Below are positions 7,975 to 15,821 of a DNA stretch of 40,599 nucleotides, in pieces (within the stretch, counting starts at the first letter, position 1; the number at the start of each line of letters is the position of its first letter). The notes beneath the pieces are model-generated. The model was not told the origin of the DNA. It did not search any database and worked only from the letters and a program-made list of their open reading frames with translations. The translations under genes were made by a program, and so were the position numbers. The stretch is from assembly GCA_910578605.1 (NCBI GenBank), contig CAJTQG010000023.1, positions 1 through 40,599 of the forward strand, in the 5' to 3' direction. The DNA is from an uncultured Lachnospiraceae bacterium (lineage in GTDB: Bacteria; Bacillota; Clostridia; Lachnospirales; Lachnospiraceae).

Positions 7975-9090
7975 TTATTGGATAATAATATTGGCGCAGG
8001 AAAAATCCTCTGCTAAGTTATAAACTTTTCCCGAGGTCAATCCAACTACAGTAGGTCTAAGAATAGATTGGGGATTGTTTTTTACTACCCGGGCATCCTC
8101 GCCGTTGCTTAGACTGACTGTAGAGTCCACCGGATATAAAATGACACTGGCTAAGAAGCTTTTCATGGAATCAATGTCCAATTCCTCCGTCATGGACATA
8201 ATCATCTCCACAGCGGTGCGCTGAGAGAAAGCTTTTTTGTAGGGGCGCTGTGTCACAAGAGCATCATAGACATCCACCACTGACATAATTTTTGCATAGT
8301 GAGTAATCTTATCGCTTGTCAAGCCAAATGGATAACCTTTTCCATTCATTTTTTCATGATGCTGAAGAACCGCTAAGGATATTGTTAAAGGAAATTCATT
8401 TTTTTCTTTTAAGATTTCGTATCCAAGCACAGGATGTTTCTTCATTACGGCAAATTCTTCATCATTAAGTTTTGCCGGTTTGTTTAATATAGACAGTGGA
8501 ATTTTGGATTTTCCCATATCGTGGAGAAGTCCGGCAATTCCGATATTGTAAATATCCTGCTGTTTTAATTTTTGCTGTTTGGCAATAATCATGGACATAG
8601 TGGCAACGTCCACACTGTGCTTGAATGTATATTCATCACAGGTTTTCAGGGCTGTAATATCAACGGCAATGGCATCGTTGTCATTGATTGCCCTCATTAA
8701 ATTTTGTGTAATATTTGTAGCGGTGTTAGTAAATTCCTGAGAGTTGGAGTTGTTGTATAAATATTGTATACCTTCAGATACTCTCTTTTTCACACTTTCT
8801 GTTAAATTTACTTTAGCCGGATCTGCTTTTCTTAATTTATCTATAGTATGCTGAATTTTAGGGGGAAGGGGCACTTCTTTTTTTTCAGGCTCAGGTTCTT
8901 CCTCTCCTTCACAAATATAGACTCCGCCAACTCCAAGCTTTTGCAGAGATTCAATTAAGTATGTATTGAGAAGCGTACCCCGGGCAATTAAAGTGCGGTC
9001 CATACGGTCCTTGATTGCCTGGTCAATTTTCATTCCCTCCTGTAGGGAACGGGTTCTCACAAAATATCGTTTAATCAATTTTATCACCAA
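7975..9090 (-). CDS. HD-GYP domain protein, probable c-di-GMP phosphodiesterase
   Basis: 371-residue protein. An N-terminal domain (about 10-60, with LQEGMKIDQAI) resembles the region found ahead of many HD-GYP domains. An acidic/proline linker follows, and the HD-GYP domain spans about 120-320. H190-D191 sits in LLHDMGKSKIP, paired histidines are at 244-245, and GKGYP at 250-254 supplies the GYP signature, so the catalytic set looks intact. Such enzymes hydrolyse c-di-GMP to pGpG/GMP. There is no membrane segment. The start is uncertain (TTG 9090, GTG 9087 or GTG 9060), none with a strong ribosome site. A c-di-GMP riboswitch lies at the right end of the window. Confidence 0.9.
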   Translation of the reverse strand: MVIKLIKRYFVRTRSLQEGMKIDQAIKDRMDRTLIARGTLLNTYLIESLQKLGVGGVYICEGEEEPEPEKKEVPLPPKIQHTIDKLRKADPAKVNLTESVKKRVSEGIQYLYNNSNSQEFTNTATNITQNLMRAINDNDAIAVDITALKTCDEYTFKHSVDVATMSMIIAKQQKLKQQDIYNIGIAGLLHDMGKSKIPLSILNKPAKLNDEEFAVMKKHPVLGYEILKEKNEFPLTISLAVLQHHEKMNGKGYPFGLTSDKITHYAKIMSVVDVYDALVTQRPYKKAFSQRTAVEMIMSMTEELDIDSMKSFLASVILYPVDSTVSLSNGEDARVVKNNPQSILRPTVVGLTSGKVYNLAEDFSCANIIIQ

Positions 9091-9144
9091 TTTTCATTTT
9101 TATTTTTTGTTATGAAATTATTTTCATTGTTTTTCCTGGAAAAT

Positions 9145-9173
9145 ATTATATCCTATTTTACAGTAGATTCCAA
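9145..9173 (-). promoter_or_regulatory. Sigma-A promoter for the HD-GYP gene
   Basis: On the minus strand, TTGGAA (9168-9173), 17 bp, and TATAAT (9145-9150). Transcription would start about 45-50 bases before the TTG start at 9090. Confidence 0.5.
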
Positions 9174-9180
9174 TGAGGAA

Positions 9181-9199
9181 ATAGGAATTTTTAAATTTA
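9181..9199 (+). repeat. 19-bp direct repeat, left copy
   Basis: ATAGGAATTTTTAAATTTA here and ATAGAAATTTTTAAATTTA at 12795-12813 differ at one base. They flank the ECF sigma / kinase block. AT richness makes a chance match possible. Confidence 0.4.
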
Positions 9200-9345
9200 A
9201 TACACAAATGTTCTATCCCAAGGAAAATACCGTTTGCCCCCAATATCATTATATAAAAAGAAATCAAGATTAAATGTAACCTAAAACATAATAATGGTGC
9301 TTATTATAGTGAAGAGCTTTATCAGAACAGAAAGGAGGTAACTTT

Positions 9346-9906
9346 TTGGATGATATTAAAATAGTAGAAATGTATTTGAAACGTGAGGAGGAAGCGATAA
9401 AGCTTACGTCTGACAAGTATGGAGCGAGATTAAAAAAGTTAGCGTATACAATTGTGAATGATATTCAAACAGCACAAGAATGTGAAAATGACACTTATTT
9501 GCAGGCATGGAAGTTAATTCCACCTAATGAACCAAGGGATTACTTCTATCCGTTTCTAGCAAGAATCATTAGACATATTTCTTTAAATTGTTGCAGAGAA
9601 AAAAGTGCGTTGAAGAGAAGTGCCTATATATGTGAATTGAGTGATGAGATGCAAGAGTGTTTGCCGGCTGCACAGAATGTGGAAGAAACTATAAACGAAA
9701 TGCTTTTAGGGGAAGCAATTAACGGATTTATTTCAACGTTAAATGAAGAAAAACGAAACATTTTTCTTCGAAGATATTGGTTTATGGATTCCATAGAAGA
9801 AATATCCAATCGATATGAAATTTCAAAAAGTAAAGTGAAGACAATACTGTACAGAATTCGAAAACAATTTCGAAGGTTTCTTGAAAAGGAGGATTACATG
9901 ATATGA
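9346..9906 (+). CDS. ECF-type RNA polymerase sigma factor
   Basis: 186-residue sigma factor with only regions 2 and 4. Region 2 is at about 20-90 (YGARLKKLAYTIVND, then WKLIPPNEPRDYFYPFLARI). Region 4 is at about 130-180 (EEKRNIFLRRYWFMDSIEEI, then a helix-turn-helix ending SKVKTILYRIRKQ). The start is TTG, chosen because AAAGGAGG lies eight bases before it. Its end overlaps the next gene by 4 bp, so the two are translationally coupled, the usual arrangement of an ECF factor with its anti-sigma. The inducing signal and regulon cannot be read from the sequence. Confidence 0.9.
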   Translation: MDDIKIVEMYLKREEEAIKLTSDKYGARLKKLAYTIVNDIQTAQECENDTYLQAWKLIPPNEPRDYFYPFLARIIRHISLNCCREKSALKRSAYICELSDEMQECLPAAQNVEETINEMLLGEAINGFISTLNEEKRNIFLRRYWFMDSIEEISNRYEISKSKVKTILYRIRKQFRRFLEKEDYMI

Positions 9907-10886
9907 GAGGAAATTTATTATTAGATAAAATGGAACTGGTAAAGGATGAATACATTGAGGCTGCCGATAAAGCTCTAATTTCACATAATAAAAGAAGAAA
10001 GTTATGGAAAATGGCGGCAATTGCTGCATGCATATGTATAGCAATAGGTGTTGCATATGTGGGATTAAATGGGAAAATTGGCGAACAAAGAAATATGGCA
10101 AGTGATGATACGATAAACGTGGCAAAGAAAAATGAAAAAAAGCCAACAGAAACACAACAGACTGCAACAGGACAGGCAACTACAGAAGCAGCAGAAAAAG
10201 ATAGGACAAAAATTAAATATTCTGAAATCGCTTTTGCTCAGGCAGATAAAAGGTTTGATTATAAATCTGTATTCAATGGGGCGGAAATGTCGAGTGTGAG
10301 TTTTGATGAATCCATGTTGTCAGAAGGAAAGGACACTGGAATGATTATGGAAGGAACCATAAAGAATATTTATGCAAAAGAATATCATTTTGACATAAAG
10401 GATGATAAATTTGAAAAAGATGGAGTCCTTCATAATACACAAACTTCTGTGGTGTATGAAATAGAAATAGAGAAGAAATGGTATGGTGATTATAGTGAGA
10501 ACACAATACTAATTGAGGATGAAAATTACTTTTGTGATCCGATTATGGAAATGAAAGTTGGACGAAAATACGTAATCCCCGTATATAAGTATGGAGATAA
10601 ACTGTGGAAAGTAATAGCTGAAAAAGACAAATATATAAGTGGAGATGTAAGTAGGGATAGTATCTATAGCACAATTTATCAATTTCATCCCCAGATTGAG
10701 GTTACGGCTGATGGTGATTATTTAGTTTCAGAAGAATGGCCGACCCTTATAGCTGGTCATTCTAGAAAGGTTATTATGGATACGTATAATACAGATGAAG
10801 ATTTTGTGCGGTTTAATATGTATTTAATCGATGCAGATACTTTTGAAAATCAAATGCAAAGTTTGATATCAAAAACAATGAAATAG
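9903..10886 (+). CDS. Membrane anti-sigma-like protein paired with the ECF factor
   Basis: 327 residues: a short N-terminal cytoplasmic part with helical charged sequence (LLDKMELVKDEYIEAADKAL), one membrane segment at about 37-57, a Thr/Gln/Lys-rich linker, and a large extracytoplasmic domain with no motif I recognise. The coupled position behind an ECF sigma gene and the topology fit an anti-sigma that binds the factor inside and senses outside. I see no zinc-binding (ZAS) motif, so assignment rests on context. It ends before a strong hairpin. Confidence 0.7.
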   Translation: MRGNLLLDKMELVKDEYIEAADKALISHNKRRKLWKMAAIAACICIAIGVAYVGLNGKIGEQRNMASDDTINVAKKNEKKPTETQQTATGQATTEAAEKDRTKIKYSEIAFAQADKRFDYKSVFNGAEMSSVSFDESMLSEGKDTGMIMEGTIKNIYAKEYHFDIKDDKFEKDGVLHNTQTSVVYEIEIEKKWYGDYSENTILIEDENYFCDPIMEMKVGRKYVIPVYKYGDKLWKVIAEKDKYISGDVSRDSIYSTIYQFHPQIEVTADGDYLVSEEWPTLIAGHSRKVIMDTYNTDEDFVRFNMYLIDADTFENQMQSLISKTMK

Positions 10887-10904
10887 AGAATAATTAGAGA
10901 ACAT

Positions 10905-10940
10905 TGGGGCTATGGACATGATTTATGTCACATAGCCCCA
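10905..10940. other. Strong inverted repeat between convergent genes
   Basis: A perfect 10-bp outer stem (TGGGGCTATG with CATAGCCCCA) plus an inner GACAT/ATGTC stem with one bulge. Neither strand has a good T-run after it, so as an intrinsic terminator it is atypical. Its position between the anti-sigma gene and the ParB-like gene still suggests it separates convergent transcripts. Confidence 0.7.
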
Positions 10941-10951
10941 TACTTGTACGG

Positions 10952-11554
10952 CTAAATCCATTTTTTCAAAGCATCGCTGCTGCATTTTCCAACGAAACAT
11001 TCAATATTATTAAAGTGTTTGGGCACCAATGCAAATGCTGTTATTCTAAAATGTCCCTCGACGATAACAAAATGTTCTAAATCAGAGGTTAATAAGATTG
11101 GTCTTGAAAATGTACCGCCGCTTTTTATATATTCCGCCGCTTTCATAAAACCCTCATTGCTCTGATTATAAATTTCAATTCCGTTTAAAATCGTCTGTGC
11201 AGCTATCAAAGGCGAATGTGTTCCCTTTGATAATTCATTCCAGTAACTATAATCAATGTATCTGATTTTGATTAAATCATAGCTCACAAAATTGTATAAA
11301 GTCCATTGTATTTCGTTTGGAAAATTCTCAAATAATTGGCGATTTAAGCCATATCCCCGAAATTCCCCCAGCAGCTTTTTTCTTGCAATATTTTCATTCG
11401 GGTTATTTAAATCGGCGGATAATATGATGCTCTTGTCCAAAAAACGCTTTTTCATAACTTTTTTGATGTTTTCTGAAAATCTATCAGAATGGTATTCTGC
11501 CATTAAAAATTCTGAAATCATTTCGTCCTCAGAGCTTGTTCTTAACATGTTCAT
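10952..11554 (-). CDS. ParB-like domain protein of unknown function
   Basis: 200 residues, no signal peptide or membrane segment. The C-terminal part (about 150-180) reads RPILLTSDLEHFVIVEGHFR followed by ITAFAL, which resembles the core of ParB-N/Srx-type domains (a Pro-Ile strand, then G-x-x-R followed by Ala), with EGHFR at 166-170. The N-terminal 100 residues match nothing I recognise. The ATG has AGGAGG upstream, and the gene lies 17 bp behind the APH-family kinase gene, so the two form one operon. A link to nucleotide or DNA chemistry is only suggested by the ParB resemblance. Confidence 0.6.
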   Translation of the reverse strand: MNMLRTSSEDEMISEFLMAEYHSDRFSENIKKVMKKRFLDKSIILSADLNNPNENIARKKLLGEFRGYGLNRQLFENFPNEIQWTLYNFVSYDLIKIRYIDYSYWNELSKGTHSPLIAAQTILNGIEIYNQSNEGFMKAAEYIKSGGTFSRPILLTSDLEHFVIVEGHFRITAFALVPKHFNNIECFVGKCSSDALKKWI

Positions 11555-11571
11555 GTCTTATTTACCTCCTG

Positions 11572-12495
11572 TTATAAATCTAAGCAGCGGAGATAGTTGA
11601 TGAAATGATTTTGCATTTCTGTATTACCAATATCTAAAAAAAAGAGCAGAGAATCCAAAGCAGAATAGATATGGAATCCACTTTCAAAAGAAATAAAGTC
11701 AGATTTGCGGTGAGCCGTCTGGTAATGTTTCAAAAATGTATTTTTGAATAGTACATAATCCTGCTGGTTATAATTCAATTTCATCCAAAATGTCAATCGA
11801 GCGATATCTGCCATCCAGTTGAACGCAATGGCATCGTCCCAGTCGATAAGCAATATTTCGCCATTATTCTGCACCATAATATTTTTCTTTGACAAATCAC
11901 TATGACAAAGGACAGAGGGTAAATCCTCAAAATCAGCCATTATACCCAAAAACTTTTCTTTCATTTTATTTAGTTGTGCTTTTGAAATGGTTTCTTTTAA
12001 TCCGCTCTCGAACCTGTCAAATTCGTCTTCAAAAAAAGATATCATGCTATCATAACAGGCAATACCGCTGCCGATATACCCATAGTTTTTTATTTTGATA
12101 TTGTGGATGGAAGAAACCAGTTTTGCTAATTTAACATATAGAGCGATTTCCTGTTCTCTGTCAAACAATGTTTTATCAGCTGCGATTCCTTGTATTTCTC
12201 GCTCTATGAGATAACCGTTGGGGTAGAATTGATTATTTTGACTATATGTGATTAGCTCGGCGCAGGGAATGTTATTTTGCATTAAAAGTTGATTGACAAA
12301 TTGGACTTTGCCGTTTTCCGGCCAGTCTGTGCTTCTGTATAATTTTAAAATATAATGCTTGTCTAATACAGTAAAGGAATATACGAAATTATTAGTAACG
12401 TGTTCAAATTTTCTAATTTCCTGGGGGCAGCAGCCAAAATGGCTCTTAATGATTCGATTGACTGTTTCAAGCATTGTATCCGTTTCTATATTCAT
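11572..12495 (-). CDS. APH/choline-kinase-family phosphotransferase
   Basis: 307 residues with a small-molecule kinase fold of the aminoglycoside phosphotransferase family. K51 in HYILKLYR is a plausible ATP lysine. The Brenner motif LCHSDLSKKNI (196-206) carries the catalytic D200 and N205, and LIDWDD supplies the metal-binding D218. The family phosphorylates antibiotics, choline, homoserine and other small molecules, and the substrate cannot be told from these motifs; resistance is possible but unproven. Its ribosome site AGGAGG lies in a small hairpin, behind a 15-codon leader ORF and a strong promoter with operator-like repeats. Confidence 0.85.
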   Translation of the reverse strand: MNIETDTMLETVNRIIKSHFGCCPQEIRKFEHVTNNFVYSFTVLDKHYILKLYRSTDWPENGKVQFVNQLLMQNNIPCAELITYSQNNQFYPNGYLIEREIQGIAADKTLFDREQEIALYVKLAKLVSSIHNIKIKNYGYIGSGIACYDSMISFFEDEFDRFESGLKETISKAQLNKMKEKFLGIMADFEDLPSVLCHSDLSKKNIMVQNNGEILLIDWDDAIAFNWMADIARLTFWMKLNYNQQDYVLFKNTFLKHYQTAHRKSDFISFESGFHIYSALDSLLFFLDIGNTEMQNHFINYLRCLDL

Positions 12496-12500
12496 AAAAT

Positions 12501-12515
12501 CCTCCTATTTAGGAG
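12501..12515 (-). promoter_or_regulatory. Hairpin covering the kinase ribosome site
   Basis: CTCCT (12502-12506), ATTT, AGGAG (12511-12515) form a 5-bp stem that pairs the kinase Shine-Dalgarno AGGAGG. It follows the leader ORF stop by a few bases, as in translational attenuators of resistance genes. The stem is short, so its effect is uncertain. Confidence 0.4.
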
Positions 12516-12517
12516 AA

Positions 12518-12565
12518 CTAAAAAAATATAATCCTCCCAAGTTGTTTTAATGTTTGTTTATTCAT
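12518..12565 (-). CDS. Leader peptide upstream of the kinase (15 aa)
   Basis: ATG with a very strong AAGGAAAGGAGG ribosome site opens MNKQTLKQLGRIIFF and stops at TAG, 22 bases before the kinase ATG. The strong site suggests real translation. It could be an attenuator leader peptide, or the remaining start of a deleted gene. There is no homology that I recognise. Confidence 0.5.
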   Translation of the reverse strand: MNKQTLKQLGRIIFF

Positions 12566-12615
12566 AATTAAAATTCCTCCTTTCCTTAAGATTTGCATAT
12601 CATCATGCTGATATA

Positions 12616-12643
12616 ACTATATCATTTTTTCAAGTATTGTCAA
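12616..12643 (-). promoter_or_regulatory. Sigma-A promoter for the leader/kinase/ParB-like operon
   Basis: On the minus strand, TTGACA (12638-12643), 16 bp, then TATAGT (12616-12621). The -35 is half of a palindrome (see 12638-12651), so a repressor binding there would block RNA polymerase. Confidence 0.65.
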
Positions 12644-12679
12644 TGTTGACAGTTGTTTTTAATGTTGACAGTTGTTTTT
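12638..12679. promoter_or_regulatory. Operator-like palindrome and tandem direct repeat at the kinase promoter
   Basis: TGTCAATGTTGACA (12638-12651) is a perfect 6+2+6 inverted repeat covering the -35. The 19-mer AATGTTGACAGTTGTTTTT is repeated exactly at 12642-12660 and 12661-12679, placing a second TGTTGACA half-site upstream. The design resembles a TetR- or MarR-type operator, but no such regulator is encoded nearby. Confidence 0.6.
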
Positions 12680-12889
12680 TACATATGGATTATCATTATT
12701 TCATATATCGCACAATAGCCAAATCTTGTATAATTATTATCCTTTTGATTGATTTTTGTTTGATTGACAATAGGCGATTTATGTAATGTTGTAGATAGAA
12801 ATTTTTAAATTTAGTGTATAAAAGGTTTACAATAAAGAAAATTCAATGCTACAATAATAGCAGTTGATAGATAATGGAGGTTTGGGATA
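12680..12889. other. AT-rich intergenic region before the Ig-like hydrolase
   Basis: The whole gene-poor stretch 12496-12889 contains the kinase control region on its left; the rest is AT-rich. TTTACA (12826-12831), 18 bp and TACAAT (12850-12855) could be the promoter of the gene at 12890. The right copy of the 19-bp repeat is at 12795-12813. Confidence 0.35.
12795..12813 (+). repeat. 19-bp direct repeat, right copy
   Basis: ATAGAAATTTTTAAATTTA, one mismatch from 9181-9199. See the left copy. Confidence 0.4.
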
Positions 12890-14893
12890 GTGAACAATAA
12901 AAAGAAAAGGATATTTTGGTATAGCTGTTTTATTTTGTTATTTTGTTTTATGACAATGGTAAGGGGGACACAAGTTTCCGCAAAAACTACCATTAAAATG
13001 AAACAAAAGAAAATTACTATGTATGAGGGGCAGACAAAGACCTGTAAGGTAAAGGTGAAGCCAAAAAAGGCAGAGGTGACCTTTCAGAGTAAAGCTTCCT
13101 GGGTGGCATCTGTATCTTCTAAAGGAAAAATTACTGCTTTCAATGCAGGTACAACAAAAATAACGGCAAAGGCAGGAAAGAAAAAGGCGGTTTGCAAGGT
13201 GGTTGTTAAACCGAGAACCATTACCATACCTTCCGCATCGGAGGATATGTTTGTAGGTGAGAGCATTACTTTGAAGGCAAAGACAGCTCCCTCGGCAAAG
13301 ATTACATGGAGCAGTGAAAATTCGGATATTGCCTCTGTCAGTAAAAAAGGTGTGGTGAAGGCAAAGCGTCCGGGGGCAGTGAAGATTACGGCAAGCGCCA
13401 ATGGGATTTCATGCAGCTGTTATGTACAGATATCTTACAATCCTTATAGCTTTCCTTATTCGGATGTGACAGTTTTTGTAGGGGAAACAAAAGCTGTAGG
13501 AATGAATGATATATCGGAATATGTAAATTTTTCATATCCAACTACGTTTATTGAAAATGAGTGGGGATGGAAGGAGGAGGGAAATCCTTATATGTCTGTT
13601 GAAAGTGACGGCAGTGAGGCGTATGTGACAGGAAAGTCGGCAGGAAGTACAATATTGGATGGTCAAGTTACATATTACCGGATAAAAAATGGGCGATATA
13701 CAGGTACAATGGTGAAGGATTCCTGTAAAATACATGTGGTGGAGGAGGGAATAGACCAACAGCATCTTTTATATGGAAAGGGAAAGCAAGGAATCGTATT
13801 GCACTATAAAAAGGTGACGCCGGAGGGAAGGACAATGGATACATCCTCTGCAAAAGTGGAATGGTTTTCCTCTAACAGCAAATGTGTTTCTGTGGGCAGA
13901 GAGACAGGTGCCCTGACCTTTTTATCTGGGGGAAAAGCTGTAATAACAGCAAAAGTCAGCAGGGAGGACGGAAGCGCTCAAAGCTTTACCACAGATGTTA
14001 CTTGCACCCAGCCTGAATTGAAGGTGAGCGGGAGAATCGTGTCTGTGGGAGAGAGCATAAGTGTAGTGCTCAATGGTACAAAAAATAATGCGTTATTTTC
14101 TGTGTCCTCCGCAAAAGCGTCTATGGAAAGTGGTTCTAACTACAATGGCTTGTTATATGCACACAAAAAGGGAGCGGTAGTGGTACATGCACAGGTGGAT
14201 GGGGTGAAGGTGGCATCCCCTGCCATTCAAATTTCCAATCCGAAGCTCAAATCCTCTGATTCCATTATATTGACAAAAGGAAAAAAGTCTGCCATAAAGT
14301 GGAAGGGGACAGTAAAGAATAGTAAAATTAGTTATAAGCTATCAGGCAAGGCAGTAAAAATCAACAAAAAGGGTGTGATAACAGGCAAAAAACTGGGAAA
14401 TGCAAAAATTACGGCTATGGTGGATGGCAAGGAATTTACCATTCTTGCATGTGTGGGAAATGCAAGAGCCATCAAGGCAGTACAGACTGCCCAAAAAATT
14501 ATAAAAAAGAGTAAATATGACCGTTCTAGGAGAACTCAGGATGGATTTTATGACTGCAGCGCCCTGGTTTGGAAGGGATACAGGTTTCAGCCAGGGCTTA
14601 TAGGAGGCAGCAGCAGCTATGCACCTGTTGCGGCGGATCAAGCCAAATTTATGGCGCAGAATGGCAAAGTGCTCACTTACGGGCCATGTGAAATGGATAA
14701 GATGCTGCCGGGAGATTTGATATTTTACGGAAGCAAAGAAGGAATTGCCGCTTATAACGGTACAGAGGGCAGATATTTGAATATTTATCATGTATCCATG
14801 TATGCGGGAAATGGACTGCGTGTTGAGAATCCTGTGCAGTACTATTATCCTCAGGATACGGAGGTTGTTATGGTTGCCAGGCCTATTAGGTAA
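12890..14893 (+). CDS. Secreted bacterial Ig-like (BIG2) protein with NlpC/P60 peptidase domain
   Basis: 667 residues. An N-terminal signal peptide (basic MNNKKKR, then a hydrophobic stretch, cleavage near VSA at about 31) directs export. Two BIG2-type domains follow (about 34-190, with segments such as SSENSDIASVSKKGVVKAK), more Ig-like modules run through about 310-520, and a C-terminal NlpC/P60 domain spans about 525-667. Catalytic C556 lies in DCSALVWKGY and H634 in YHVSMYAGNG. Such enzymes cleave peptide bonds in the peptidoglycan stem; the Ig-like modules probably act as spacers or wall contacts. The start is GTG, nine bases after GGAGG. No LPXTG anchor is seen. Confidence 0.88.
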   Translation: MNNKKKRIFWYSCFILLFCFMTMVRGTQVSAKTTIKMKQKKITMYEGQTKTCKVKVKPKKAEVTFQSKASWVASVSSKGKITAFNAGTTKITAKAGKKKAVCKVVVKPRTITIPSASEDMFVGESITLKAKTAPSAKITWSSENSDIASVSKKGVVKAKRPGAVKITASANGISCSCYVQISYNPYSFPYSDVTVFVGETKAVGMNDISEYVNFSYPTTFIENEWGWKEEGNPYMSVESDGSEAYVTGKSAGSTILDGQVTYYRIKNGRYTGTMVKDSCKIHVVEEGIDQQHLLYGKGKQGIVLHYKKVTPEGRTMDTSSAKVEWFSSNSKCVSVGRETGALTFLSGGKAVITAKVSREDGSAQSFTTDVTCTQPELKVSGRIVSVGESISVVLNGTKNNALFSVSSAKASMESGSNYNGLLYAHKKGAVVVHAQVDGVKVASPAIQISNPKLKSSDSIILTKGKKSAIKWKGTVKNSKISYKLSGKAVKINKKGVITGKKLGNAKITAMVDGKEFTILACVGNARAIKAVQTAQKIIKKSKYDRSRRTQDGFYDCSALVWKGYRFQPGLIGGSSSYAPVAADQAKFMAQNGKVLTYGPCEMDKMLPGDLIFYGSKEGIAAYNGTEGRYLNIYHVSMYAGNGLRVENPVQYYYPQDTEVVMVARPIR

Positions 14894-14956
14894 GATAAGC
14901 TTTGATTCTCTTTCACATAATTCATATCAATATTATGACTACGATTTCAATATAAT

Positions 14957-14997
14957 AAATAAGTCTGGTTGTGCATTAATACAGTATTGACTTATTT
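14957..14997. other. Long-loop inverted repeat
   Basis: AAATAAGTC (14957-14965) and GACTTATTT (14989-14997) are exact inverted arms with a 23-bp loop, just after the hydrolase gene. It may contribute to mRNA ends ahead of the stronger terminator at 15048. Confidence 0.4.
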
Positions 14998-15047
14998 GCT
15001 ACAGCAAATATAGAAAGGATAAGTATAATATTTATAAATTGATACAT

Positions 15048-15085
15048 AATAAGCCAAAAGGAGATTTCTTTTGGCTTATTTGCAT
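15048..15085 (+). terminator. Intrinsic terminator after the Ig-like hydrolase
   Basis: A perfect 13-bp stem (AATAAGCCAAAAG with CTTTTGGCTTATT) and a 7-base loop, then TTTGCATTTT. Between it and spoVAA is only AT-rich sequence, with TATAAGAAATTA twice (15109-15120 and 15147-15158). I found no confident sigma-G promoter for spoVA. Confidence 0.85.
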
Positions 15086-15194
15086 TTTATATTATATTAT
15101 TATAATTTTATAAGAAATTACTTATGGAAAATTCTTAAAAAATTCTTATAAGAAATTATTAAGTCAGTAAAAATGCTTCGGAATGGAGGAAAAA

Positions 15195-15821
15195 ATGGCA
15201 GATACTTTATATATTAAAGCGGACAGAGCATCCAAGGTGGCTTCCAAAAACGTAACAGTGGGGGACGTGGCAACCTTATATTGTAAAAATACATCCATTA
15301 CAGCAAAATGTAAAACCTTAAAAATTCTTTCTTTTCAGCAGGAGGGAAAGGAGAGATATGTTTGTTCTATCATGAAAGTGATTTCCTTGATTCAGGAGGA
15401 ATATCCCGGGTTAGATATACAAAATATTGGAGAGATGGATTTTTTGGTGGAAAAAGACACGAAAAATCAGCCATCGCCGGCTTGGGAGTGGACAAAAGTA
15501 GCATTGATTTGTTTGGCAGTGTTTTTTGGAGCAGCATTTGCCATTATGACATTCAATAATGATGTTTCGGTAAAAGAATTGTTTGATCAAATTTATCAGC
15601 AGGTGACAGGCAAGGAAGCAGGGAAATTTAATACATTAGAGGTAGGCTATTCTGTAGGATTGGCAATAGGAATTTTAGTGTTCTACAATCATTTTGGAAA
15701 AAGAAAAATTCATAAGGATCCTACGCCGATTGAAGTGGAAATGAGATTATATGAAAAAGATATCGAAAATACATTGATTGATGGAGTACAGAGGAAAGGA
15801 GCCAGAATTGATGTGGATTAA
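15195..15821 (+). CDS. spoVAA: Stage V sporulation protein AA
   Basis: 208-residue SpoVAA. SpoVA proteins form an inner-membrane system that moves calcium dipicolinate into the forespore during sporulation and releases it in germination. The N-terminal soluble part (about 1-95, starting MADTLYIKADRA) is followed by a membrane segment near residues 100-120 and another at about 155-172. The start at 15195 is chosen because GGAGGA (15185-15190) sits just before it; the in-frame ATG at 15183 lies within that ribosome site. Its end overlaps spoVAB by 11 bp. Confidence 0.9.
   Translation: MADTLYIKADRASKVASKNVTVGDVATLYCKNTSITAKCKTLKILSFQQEGKERYVCSIMKVISLIQEEYPGLDIQNIGEMDFLVEKDTKNQPSPAWEWTKVALICLAVFFGAAFAIMTFNNDVSVKELFDQIYQQVTGKEAGKFNTLEVGYSVGLAIGILVFYNHFGKRKIHKDPTPIEVEMRLYEKDIENTLIDGVQRKGARIDVD

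Noticed and set aside
10905..10940. Standard intrinsic terminator
   Set aside because: The hairpin is perfect but neither strand has a T-run after it, so it is listed as an inverted repeat only.
14342..14791. 149-codon minus-strand frame inside the Ig-like hydrolase gene
   Set aside because: It is antisense to the NlpC/P60 domain, whose catalytic motifs are clear on the plus strand.
15023..15051. Sigma-G-like promoter (GTATA, CATAATA) before spoVAA
   Set aside because: The 17-bp spacing is long for sigma-G and the site lies upstream of a strong terminator that would stop the transcript.
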